Shown here: positions 54,405-64,000 of the stretch, piece after piece | Layout of the letters: every line of letters begins with the position of its first letter | How positions within the stretch are numbered: position 1 is the first letter of the stretch | DNA from: Hysterangium stoloniferum | Lineage: Eukaryota; Basidiomycota; Agaricomycetes; Hysterangiales; Hysterangiaceae | Direction of reading: 5' to 3' | Assembly (NCBI GenBank): GCA_015178975.1 | Contig: WHVD01000108.1 | Span: 186,001 to 250,000, forward strand | Length of the DNA stretch: 64,000 nucleotides | Notes under the pieces: model-generated | Told to the model about the DNA's origin: nothing | What the model saw: the letters and a program-made list of their open reading frames with translations, nothing else | Databases searched by the model: none | Translations under genes and position numbers: made by a program

Positions 54405-56240
54405 ATGTCTGCTTTCAATGAGACAACTCTGGGGAATCACGATGAGGCAACAGTTCAGACCTACCTTGAAGGCGTTGAAGAGCTACCACCCTTAGTTTCC
54501 CCAGGTGTATTGAGTTCAGAGCAACAGGACCAGATCATAGAGACAGGGATGAGAGAGATATTCAAGGAGAAGCTTCGAGAACGATGGGGTTGTGACGAAC
54601 ACGGCCATGATTTATGTTATCGGGCACCTGATGACGAGCAGCACATAGCACTATCTGCAAGCCATATTGAGGTCTGGGTTGGCGAGTGGGTAAGTAAAGT
54701 AAAAGGCTATTTCCATGCAATCGTTGTCACATGCGGCACATTTCAGTGTCAAGGAGAAGTGACCTGCCATGACCCACCCACTGTTGTTCAGATATCCACC
54801 AACACGACACGCAACCTCAGCCCCTATCATAGTCATGGCGAGGACTGGGGAATGATCTCACAGAGTCTTGTGACATCTTCAAGTATTGAAATTGGCCCCG
54901 GGTATTTCTGTGGAGTCAGTTTGGAAAGGGTTGGGATGAAAACCCTCCAGAGTGCAAAGAAAGCTTTGCTGATGGCAAAGCTGACATTATATGGGCAAAT
55001 AATAAGCCCATTTTCTCACAACAACGGTGCCTTGAGCAAGATTCTCCACAAGCATCTCACCCTGCCAAGATTGGGAAGACTAGTTCAAGACACTGTTGAT
55101 TTAGTGAGGTAGGGATACCTCAGTGTTGATCATTGGATACATGAAATACTTATGTCTGAATCGTAGACCTACATACCCACCTCAAATTTGGGGCAGAGCG
55201 AGCAGGATTTTGAATGATTCCTATGTGTCTTCATTTCACATGCAGCAAAGTAGCAAAGGCTATACTTCCCAACTTATGCTATCTTTGTCTTCGGCCTTCT
55301 ATTACTGCCCCGTGTCCACCAGCCAGCTAGAGACGCATCAACTGTTATTATGTCATCACTTTACAATGTTTTAGTCAAGTCACCGCTGCACACCAACTTG
55401 GATGAGGTTGCATCAACATTTATCATACAAATTGCCGGTTATCATGATTTCTCAAGCACTTTCGGCCTTTGGTATATCGTGGAAGCAATCTGCCGCCTTC
55501 ATCAACTATCTCTAGAGGAGCTCACGGCGATCAGAGGTTACTTTGAATTCTGGTTACAAACGTGCGTCACGACCTCACATCATTTTATTTTTCCCACCAA
55601 AAGCATAACAGACAAAGTCACCGCTGAGTAATTCTCTCATCTATACAGCTTCTCGTGTGTTGCATCCACCAAGATGCATGGTGTCGATATTTTGGTGCAG
55701 CGGCATTGAGGGTTGTATTGGATGACATAAATGTGCATATAGCGTCATTGACACTTCATCTTGATTCGGAGACATCAAATTTACTGTATTGGAGTATTTT
55801 CTCTTTGGAAACTTTCTTCAATGACAGCACGCTTCTCACTGATTACATCAACGAGCTAAATGTGGTGTCTTCATTCATTGGGCCCATCGTATGGTACATT
55901 CACAATATTTTACCAACCTGCCCCGTCTTACATCTGCCTATGAACCTTTCCTACCAGTCTGAATCTGATGCACACGAGTCCTAATTAAAGGCTCCTGGCA
56001 TCTGGTGAAAGAAGAATCCATTTGACTATGAAGCTGTTAGCTGGATCTTCTGAACCCGAACCTGCCTGTACCACAGCACACAGCCTCGATACCATCCCCA
56101 TGCTCATTTCCCTCCTCACACATTGTGACATAATCTGTGGCTTGGCCAATGGCGAATCCATTGGTTACTGGCTTAGGTGTTTAGATTTCACCGCGCGTTC
56201 TTTCCTTTGCATTGTCACCACACCTGCCATGTGTATTTGA
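54405..56240 (+). pseudogene. Family F gene, near full length, with frameshift and stop
   Basis: Exon 1 is 54405-54689, intron 1 54690-54746 with the canonical donor GTAAGT, exon 2 54747-55108, intron 2 55109-55166 (58 nt), exon 3 55167-55561, intron 3 55562-55611, exon 4 from 55612, and exon 5 ends near 56240. Exons 1 and 2 are fully open. Exon 3 loses its frame at the Cys-Pro before SQLE, and exon 4 has an early TGA and a short deletion. Exon 5 has LLAGSSEPEPACTT and the RSFLCIVTTPAM tail. MULE sequence begins directly after CACACCTGCCA, so the natural gene end is cut or immediately next to a transposon. Confidence 0.8.
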
Positions 56241-57385
56241 TAATGATTGGAAGTGGTGCCATTAGCTGCTGAGAAGAGAACTGTAACCCAACAATAAAGA
56301 TGTCGAGAATATAAAGATGATACTATAAGTAAATCACTCATTCTCCAATAACCATGTGCAGCATCAGAGACAAATCCATGGACAGCATCATACTGAACAA
56401 CATCTAGCATTATTTGTAGCTCCATCCAAGAAGTTTGAAGTACAAGGATTGTAGTTGGTCCAACCTCACTATAGCATAGAAAATCAGAATGACGAGATCC
56501 AAACTCAGCTAGCTGTTCTAATCCTGATTCTGCAGTCCCTCCAATAATATTATTTCCTTTGTGAACAATTTTCTTCTCATACTGAACACGATCAACATTT
56601 AATAGAACTGGGGATATCTCTGTCACAGATGTACCTGGACCAGAAAATCCAGGAATGCCAACAGCTAATTGTAGTGAGCCCATTTTTGGATGTTGCTGAA
56701 ATATTTTGTGGAGCTGAGATCTTTCATTGGCAAGAAGATGGAGTCTATGAGTAGGTCATTGGTGAAGGTGTGTCCCACCATTGTGATACATAATCCCATT
56801 CTTATAATGAATAATTGTGGACAATACATTGCATATCACATGTTGTAAATTCCATCCACAGTCACAACTGCGGTTTAATTGTTTTTGAATACCAGTATCT
56901 CTAGTCTGAGGCCGAATGATAATATCACAGTCAGGATTTTTGCAATGTATGATACCCAAACATTTACATTTTGTATGCTTTCCATGATCTAAAGTTGGAG
57001 AATTTATATCATGGTGTTTATCCCCACCTAGCACTACAGTTGCCTAGTGAACAGATAACTTGTTGAGGGCTTCATATTCAGAATGTGTAAACTGATGTGA
57101 CCATTCACCATCAGGCCATCCATCCCAGTCTTGAACTTTTTTATTCTCCATTGGTCTGATAGATGATTGTGGAGCCTTGAGATGGTTTTTAGACATGAAG
57201 TTGGGAGATGGTGATAATTGCTCTAATTTTGGTAAAGGAACTGAGGGAGTAGCAATGGTAATGCTAGGCTTTGATGGCTTGGAAGTAACATCATCAGAAA
57301 TAGTGTGAGGTGGGGCTTGGGAATTGAATATAGATGGAGTGATGTGATTTGGATTTAAAAAATAACCAAAAGGATTTCCTATCAA
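56235..57385 (-). pseudogene. MULE transposase fragment
   Basis: Three minus-strand frames in order belong to a fungal Mutator-like transposase. The first (57385-57044) has WDGWPDGEWSHQFTHSEYEA. The second (57034-56756) has the Cys/His motif CKNPDCDIIIRPQTR and CDCGWNL...C, probably zinc- and DNA-binding. The third (56683-56235) has PTTILVLQTSWM, GFVSDAAHGYW and LLIVSSLYSRHLYCWV, the start of the catalytic domain. Frameshifts or short introns lie between them. The later catalytic part is absent because F sequence begins at about 56235. No terminal inverted repeats were found. Confidence 0.8.
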
Positions 57386-58390
57386 TAATGAATTAATTAT
57401 TCTGTATTAAATAATTGAGTATAAATTTTACCTTCCAGGTCTGTAATGTATTCAGGGGATTCTCTTAGATAGCTCAATATATGCTATAGTGTCACAGAGC
57501 TTCAACAATAAAATAAGCAAAGGTCCAGTAATTTAAATACTGATAGATTAATGAGCTGCACTATTAAGCTTAAACAACTCAAATCAATGCTTATTTTGAT
57601 TATTGAAAGGTTCAATACTTAAACAACTCAAATCAATGCTTATTTTGATTATTGAAAGGTTCAATAGAACTGTGTATGACTCTTTTAGCAATAAAAGAAC
57701 TATTCCTTGAGAATAGGGGATAGAAGCTGAGTATATGCGCAGTAACTTAGCAGAGACTTGATATAAGAGCTTCGGATTCTTGTATGCTTATTTGTAACTA
57801 ACCTTGTTAAATAACTATTAATAGAGAAAATAATATGTATTGGATTATCTGAGTGCTTGTACTTGATTAATTCAATAAACTTAGGGCTGGGCCTTGAGTA
57901 ATCTAGTATTGGCAGGGATTTCAGTAAGGATACTTATTAGGTTTATTATGTAATTAATAAGCCTAAGGGTAGCTGTGAGGCTGGGGGAACTTAGATGATT
58001 AGCTAAGTCCAAGAGTTGCTGACAAAGATTCAAGATGCTGCAAGTGTAGGTGCTTGCAGTGAGTGTATCAGACTAAGGCTATTATTGTCCTTAGGATGAT
58101 GAGGTAAGCTTCTGTGCTGCACTGTAAAATATGTGAGAGATAAGATTGGTTTTATTGGAAACTTGGCCCTCCTTATATACATTTTGATACCTCAATGATT
58201 AGCTAACTATTTAGTTTATGAGGTCATTAGTGAGATCATAATGACCTCATATTCTACTCATTATTTACCCTTTGTTTATCATGTGATTCCCTTCCCTGAG
58301 ACAAGGGTTCTAACCTCTTGCTTGAACAGGAAGGTTCAAGGCCGCGGTCCCGGGACGGAAGCAAACGATGAGTCGGCGGAATCTAATAAT
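57386..58390. other. AT-rich, no gene; possibly decayed LTR
   Basis: GTAAGCTTCTGTGCTGCACT near 58104 resembles the shared LTR block, and the stretch ends GGTTCTAACC near 58315, but no clear LTR ends are visible. Confidence 0.35.
57569..57666. repeat. Perfect 49-bp tandem duplication
   Basis: Two identical, adjacent copies (57569-57617 and 57618-57666) starting CTTAAACAACTCAAATCAAT. The lack of any difference shows a recent event. Confidence 0.95.
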
Positions 58391-58448
58391 GACTCGGGTA
58401 GTCACATTCGTGACTTGTGTGACTCGGGTAGTCACAATCGTGACTTGT
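58391..58448. repeat. Tandem pair of ~29-bp units with inner palindrome
   Basis: Each unit is GACTCGGGTAGTCACA(T/A)TCG plus TGACTTGT. The core GTCACA/TTCGTGAC is an inverted repeat. Confidence 0.85.
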
Positions 58449-59328
58449 AAAATATAAATAATTAGTTAAAAATTATAATAAATTAACTAAGATATAATAG
58501 CATAATATGAGTTCATATATGCTATTATTATGCGAAGTTAAAAGGAATAGAGCCTATATTTCACAAAAAAAATATAATAAAAATACAATAAATTCGAGAA
58601 AATATTAATAAATTCAAAGAAAATTAAGAGAAAATTATGAGATAAAGCTGATACCTCACAAGGTCATAACCAGGTAACATCCTAGGTGGATAAGGTCCAT
58701 GATGGTATAGTCCAGCAACTATATATATAATTTAGTAAAACATAGAAATGATTAAAGGAAACTTGGCATACCTTTTCCAGGGGTAGATATTGTTGGTTCA
58801 CAGTCTTTGATATTGACAATATCAGGCCTGGAATGAAATCCAAATAACTTGTGATAATAATGGAACAGAAACTATATAAATAGTATATAAGAATTAATTC
58901 AAAAGGTATTATAATAATATACTATTAGAGAAATAAGAGAGATAGTTCCCAGATAAGAGGAATGGCTGAATAAATTTCAAAAAGTCTAATAAGCAGTGTA
59001 AGTGATCCAGTAAGCCAAGACTTCCAAAGTATACATTCACAGAGATCCAAAGTGTCCACAGATGATGCTTCTTGACTGATATGATATTCCACCAGCAGAG
59101 AAGGAAAAGAGATGGCTATCTAAGAGAATGGATAGTATCTTTCCAAAGCAAGAGATTCCCAAAACTCTTACAGAAGTGTAGAATAACTGGAAAGAAACAA
59201 TGCTCTATAACACTGGATGAATAGAGAAGCTGATCAGAGTGTCACCAAAAGATATAGTGTGATTTGGCTGAGGTTGACTGTCGAGGCTCGAAAAAATTTC
59301 AAACTCTGACATTGAATCTCACTGTGGG
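58449..59328. other. AT-rich, no recognisable gene
   Basis: Long A/T runs and no open frame of note. Confidence 0.45.
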
Positions 59329-59648
59329 GTGCCGCGCACTGCTGTGAGGGGTGCCGTGAAAAATGGACAATTGCCGCAAATATACATTTTGGCTTCAAAC
59401 TAAAACATAGCTATATTTTGAATGGTAATACTCAAAATATTATTTTAAATGATATATGCTCTTCAAAAAAGGACTATTTACAATTTTAAACATCCAAACC
59501 CAGTCTGAAAGTAAATTAACAGGGCCCCAATGAACAGATTTATATATTATGAAGAACATACACAAAACTATGTCTATTTTATGCTAGGTAAATGTGTCTT
59601 TGAAGGCACTTTGAGGTGTTCGTGGCAGTCACGACACCTGCGCGGCAC
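59329..59648. mobile_element. Probable MITE, 320 bp
   Basis: Left end GTGCCGCGCACTGCTGTGAG and, inverted, right end GTGCCGCGCAGGTGTCGTGA share the first ten bases and then match imperfectly for about 20 more. No transposase is inside and I cannot define the target duplication. It abuts exon 4 of the inverted F copy at its intron 3 edge. Confidence 0.55.
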
Positions 59649-60791
59649 TTTCCCATGGCCCCTTTCTGTGTTATGCTTTTGGTGGGAAAGATGAAATGAT
59701 GTGAGGTCGCGACATACACGTGTAACCAGAATTCAAAGCAACCTCTGATTGCCGTAAGCTCCTCTACAGATAGTTGACGCACGTGGCAGATCCCTTCCAT
59801 GATACTCGCAAGGCCGAGAATGGGTGAGAGATCATGATAACCGGCAATTTGTATGATAAATGTTGATGTAACCTCATCCAAGTTGGTGTGCAGCGGTGAC
59901 TTAACTAAAACATTGTAAAGTGATGACGTAATCCCAGTTGATGCATTTCTACCTGGCCAATGGACACCGGGGCAGTAATAGAAGGCCAAAGACAAAGATA
60001 GCATAAGTTGGGAAGTATAGCCTTTGCTACTCTGCTGCATAGACACATAGGAATCACTGAAAATCCTGGCTCGCTCTGCTCTGAATTTGAGGCGGGTATG
60101 TAGGTCTACGATTTAGATATAAATATTTCGAGTGTATCCAATGATTGACACTGAGGTATCCCTACCTCACTAAATCAACACACTCTTGAATCAGTCTTCC
60201 CAATCTTGGCAGGGTGAGACGCTTGTGTAGAATCTTGCTCAAGGCACCATTGTCGAGTAAAACTGGACTTATTATTTGCCCGTATAATGTCAGCTTTGCC
60301 ATCAGCAAAGCTTTCTTTGCACTCTGGAGGATTTTCATCCCAACCCTTTCCAAACCGACTCCACAGTAATACCCAGGGCCAATTTCAATACTTGAAGATG
60401 TCACAAGACTCCGTGGGATCATTCCCCAGTCCTCGCCATGACTATGATACAGGCTGAGGTTGCATGTCGTATTGGTGGATATCTGAACAACAGTGGGTCA
60501 TGGCAGGTCACTTCTCCTTGACACTGAAATGTACCGCATGTGACACAGATCACATGGAAATAGCATTTTACTTTACTCACCCACTCGTCAACCCAGACCT
60601 CTATATGGCTTGCAGATAGTTGTATGTGCTGCTCGTCATCAAGGGGCCCGATAACATAAATAATGGCCAGGTTCATTACAACACCATCATTCTCGGAGCT
60701 TCTCCCTGAACATCTCTCTCATCCCCGTCTTAATGATCTGGTCCCGTTGCTCTGAACTCAATACACCTGGGGAAACCAAGGGTGGTAGCTC
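59649..60791 (-). pseudogene. Family F copy, inverted, part of exon 1 to start of exon 4
   Basis: Reading down from 60791, exon 1 starts in the middle (Glu-Leu-Pro-Pro region), passes CNEPGHD with an extra T that shifts the frame, intron 1 (57 nt), and exon 2 with a four-base loss in the Pro-Pro region, to DLVR. Intron 2 and exon 3 (SSKGYTSQLMLSL, YYCPGVHWPGRNA, SPLHTNLDEVTS, LSVEELTAIRGC) follow. Exon 3 keeps the open form that the 38- and 54-kb copies have lost. It is cut on both sides, by Tc1 and by the MITE. Confidence 0.8.
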
Positions 60792-62016
60792 CTAGTACTT
60801 TGTATGGCCTCCCTTGGCCTTTATTACAACAGCTAGTCTTCTTGAAATACTTTCTATAGGTTTCTGACACTCCTGAGGCTCAATCTTTGGCCATTCCACT
60901 TCCACCCTCTCCCATAACTTCCAAACTCCCTTTGGTGGTGAAGGATATTCTTGGAGCCATTTATTCAGGTGGAACTAAAGATGTTCTATGGGATTCAGGT
61001 CAAGAGACTGTGCTGGCCAGTCTAACATCTGAATATGATTTTCAGAAACCATTTTTGTGCCATCTTGAATGTGTGTTTAGGGTCATTATCCTGCTGGAAA
61101 ATGGCATCGCCTGCTGGAATCTCCAAATCTTCAATGCTCTGGGACAAATACTGAGCCAGGTGTTAGAATATAGGGTTGTGTGAGCATGCATAAGGTGCCA
61201 CACTGGCAATTTGCCACCCTATTGTTCTTTTGAGTTTGGCTATACCCTTTGTTGCCATACATCTATTGTTCTCAAGGCATATATAACTAGTATAGATTTC
61301 TTGTACTTTTGCTATCCATTTGCCTCCTGTGAGACACAGAGGGTCAAATGGAAATTATATTTGTTATTGCTTGAGACTCACGAGCTTTAAGATCTTTATT
61401 TCAACACTGGGATCTCCACATATTGTGCAGAATTCATCCTTCCTTCAATCTCTGTAAGCATTCCCACTCCATTCCAACCTATACAGACCCACACCATGAT
61501 ATTACCACCTCCATACTTGACTGTAGGTTGGGTTGTCCTACCAGAAAGTGGTTCTCCAGCTTTCTTCCACATATATTGATGTTCATATGACCCAATATTA
61601 TTGATCTTGGTCAGTCCAGTTTTGGTACTTGAGGGCAAACCTTAACCTGGCCTTTCTATGTTGAGCCCCTTTTTGCCTTGACTACAGCTTTTAAACCATG
61701 CTATTTCAAGGCCCTCCTGACTGTTTTGGATGAGACATGGGATTCATTGATGGAATTGATGAAGTGTGTGGCTTGGACAGCACTATTTAGCTTGCCAGAG
61801 GTGATTTGATGTATGATCCTCCTCTTGTCAGTAGGAGAAAGCTTGGAAGGACATCCTCCTTTCAGGTTTTCTTTGTCTATGTCCAGCTCCTGAGCAATTC
61901 TACTGATAGTAGACTTGCTGACACCTGTGATAGAAGCCACATTCCTATTGGACAGTCCATTTTGGAGGAGGGAGATGGATGGCTTGTTCTCTTTTGAGAG
62001 GAGAAATAGCTTTCAT
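60792..62016 (-). pseudogene. Tc1/mariner transposase, full length but broken
   Basis: It starts MKAIS at 62016. The helix-turn-helix region (SNRNVASITGVSKSTISRIAQ, RRIIHQITSGKLNSAVQAT) follows after a small duplication that shifts the frame. The first catalytic aspartate is lost (GLTKINNIGS). VEGR-type sequence EGRMNSAQYVEI is followed by about 215 bp of inserted sequence. The second aspartate region QQDNDPKHT is present, one base is missing after KWF, and the tryptophan of HLW is a stop. The end is GGHTKY with a stop at 60792. Dead in several ways. Confidence 0.88.
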
Positions 62017-62369
62017 GATGAGAGTAATAGTTGAAATGTGACTGTTGCAGTCACATATCAATTAGAACATTGAATATATGTCACATGATTTCTTTTGGAA
62101 TTTTTCCATTTCTCTAGTGGATAATATGATCAAGTGAAATCAGTGAAAAGAGCAGGGGACAAAACTGTCCCAATGATTGGTTATTTTTAAATATTCACTG
62201 TGACACCAATTTCCATCAATATTATGTAATACTTGGGCATATGAAAGTTAGTATACTAGAGCATCTGCTGGAATATTTTCACTATTTTAGGAAATTTATG
62301 TGATCAGTTATACAATATTTAATGGGAATTACATATCAAAACATTGGGACAGTTTTGTCCCCTACTGTA
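62017..62369 (-). mobile_element. Left end of the Tc1 element with terminal repeat
   Basis: The outer terminal repeat (CAGTAGGGGACAAAACTGTC on the minus strand) ends at 62367, followed by TA. A second copy of the motif lies at about 62160-62185, as in the 9.7-kb element. The other end of the element is missing: the transposase stop is directly joined to F exon 1 sequence at 60791. Confidence 0.8.
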
Positions 62370-62897
62370 TGTATGTGAGTTGAGGAGGAGAATTTTAGTC
62401 CTACCTTATGCAACTCAGCAAGCTTGTCTGGTCAATGACTGCTACATACATCTTTTAGTGACCCAACAAGGTGGATAAAAAGGGAAAATTCCACTTTTAT
62501 TATCATGACTATCTGGTGGCATATCAAGTTTTACAACTATGGATATCAATTTTATTTTTAGCAGCATTCATGGATACTACTTGTTTTGAAATGAATGGAC
62601 TGGAGGAGTTCAAAGCAGATTATGGCAAGCTACTGTTCACAAATTGGGTTCACTCTAATTTCTATGTCTGGTCACAATTGCCCCCCACAGCACATTGGAT
62701 TGAATGCTCACAAAGCCATAGGACCTTGCTGAAAATGTCCAACTTTGTGGTTTCCTCAGTCTCTGAAAGTGATGACTCCCACCCATGAGGAGGAGCTCAT
62801 TGACTGTTGTCTATGCTGAGGAGGAGTGTTGGAGGGTGTACATCATGAACAACAGATTCTGAGATTGGCATCTATTTTTAGGATATAATATCATGCA
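62370..62897. other. Unassigned, with a 105-codon open frame
   Basis: The frame at 62471-62788 (plus) starts MDKKGKFHFYYHDYL and ends SESDDSHP. It could be a captured or unrelated exon, but shows no domain. Confidence 0.3.
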
Positions 62898-62902
62898 CAC
62901 AC

Positions 62903-63981
62903 TGTTAAGTTCTATGTTGGGACTTATTCCAGAACTATTGGGAAATAACTAGAAACTTGGATACTTCTGGGTAGGTTCAGGACTTTGCTTCAGCTTATAT
63001 GCTGCACCCCTATGCAAACACTCATATGTGATAAGTGTTGGAGAGTTTACAGATATTCTGAATTCTGAAGAGTTCTGAATATTGAGCATACAGAAAGAGA
63101 AGAGGAATAAGCTAACTAAGTTGATATCAGATCTAAGGTGTGAGTACAGGTGTGTAGAAACTAATATAGATCCTCTGGCCATTGTACTACAGATTGAGAT
63201 CACAATAAGAATGGATTAGTGTTAAGTACTGTGTCAGGAACTTATTCCGGAACTATCGGAAAGTCACTGGAAAGTCGGGAACTATCGGATAGGGTCAGGA
63301 CGTTGGCTTCAGCTTATGTGCTGCACCTCTATGCAAACGCTCAAAGTCCTTAATTTCAGAGGTGAGACTTACAATGGAAGATACGGATATTCAGAGTTCC
63401 GAAGAGTTCCGAATATCAAGTGTACAGAAAGATGGAAGAGGGAATAAGAACTAAGTCGATATCAGATCTGAGGTAAAGTACAAATTTGCGGAAAATAATA
63501 TAAGTCTTCTCGTTATTGTACTACAAACTGAGACCATAATAAGATGGAAATGGAAGTATTCTTAAATGGGAATACAATAAGACATATCGGGGAGACAATA
63601 TTCCTAAATGGGAATATAATAGACAAACAAGTGGATACTTGTCAACGGACAAATAACCAAATGTGGAACAAGGGAAGAATGCGGAAGATATGGTAACTAT
63701 GATGTTCCATAGTCGGAGATCAGAAGTCAGATATTGAAACATCCAGGAATGGGTCATAACAATTAGGATAGAAGTTCTGAATCAGGAATATAATTAACAA
63801 ATAAATGAGTACTGTACTTGTCAATGGACAAGTTACCAAATACAGAACAAGGGCAAAGTTCAGTATGTCCAGAGATTAGTTGGTTTCTGGAGGTAGAGAA
63901 TACTGTACATTGGAATATTGGAATATCTGAGAACAGAAGGTTATATTAGAATATTGAAATATCCAGGAATGGATCATAACA
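62903..63981 (+). mobile_element. Outer solo LTR, interrupted by a second LTR
   Basis: It starts TGTTAAGTTCTATG at 62903 and ends GGATCATAACA at 63981, with CACAC before and TACAC after, a duplication with one change. The part 63220-63766 is a younger LTR plus its target copy. The two outer pieces join to one LTR of normal length. Confidence 0.85.
63220..63761 (+). mobile_element. Inner solo LTR (542 bp) with 5-bp target duplication
   Basis: It starts TGTTAAGTACTG and ends GGGTCATAACA, flanked by ATTAG (63215-63219 and 63762-63766). Same subfamily as the outer LTR and that at 5632. The shared block GGCTTCAGCTTATGTGCTGC lies near 63306. Confidence 0.95.
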
Positions 63982-64000
63982 TACACAAAAAGAACACTTC

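Noticed and set aside
60887..61183. Plus-strand frame of 98 codons
   Set aside because: It is antisense to the Tc1 transposase catalytic region.
1..64000. Phage, plasmid, CRISPR or bacterial operon
   Set aside because: Introns, fungal transposon families and lack of bacterial-style gene packing exclude this.

Overview
The window looks like transposon-rich fungal DNA, probably from a basidiomycete. The reasons are the small GT-AG introns (50-64 nt) that recur in several genes, Ty3/gypsy gag and pol remnants of a type I associate with Agaricomycetes, a fungal MULE, Tc1/mariner elements, Helitron-related coding sequence and a fungal T5orf172 (GIY-YIG type) gene. The species cannot be named from sequence alone. 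No rRNA gene, functional tRNA gene, CRISPR array or bacterial operon is visible.

Layout. 1-13.8 kb: the end of an ankyrin-repeat gene, solo LTRs with clean 5-bp target duplications, a Helitron-like fragment beside ~300-bp tandem repeats, and a decayed Ty3/gypsy element on the minus strand (gag near 12 kb, pol near 7-9 kb) that is split by a 128-bp tRNA-like element, a deleted Tc1 element and a solo LTR. 13.8-60.8 kb: an array of one repeated gene, called here family F, present as full, partial, inverted and chimeric copies among conserved non-coding segments. Comparing copies gives a five-exon gene for 542 residues, best preserved at 43.0-45.6 kb, where a hAT-like MITE sits in exon 3. Islands inside the array carry Tc1 and Helitron debris (20.6-24.5 kb), a T5orf172 gene with a degenerate second domain (26.8-28.0 kb), a strongly diverged F paralog (28.2-31.9 kb), a Nudix hydrolase with one frameshift (35.3-35.9 kb) and a segmental duplication (36.2 and 47.1 kb). 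56.2-64 kb: a MULE fragment, AT-rich unassigned DNA, a MITE, an inverted F copy joined to a broken Tc1 transposase, and one LTR nested in another.

How it fits together. Most coding capacity is mobile-element debris. Family F is the main non-transposon feature: the well-preserved copies keep the same intron positions and the 5' copies keep a TATA-like motif, so it is a true gene family that is amplifying and decaying in place. Its product has a C-x4-H-x2-C motif near the N terminus; I recognise no function. The other strong observation is a pair of almost identical 128-bp elements with LTR-like TG...CA ends and 5-bp duplications that enclose a tRNA-like cloverleaf with A and B boxes.
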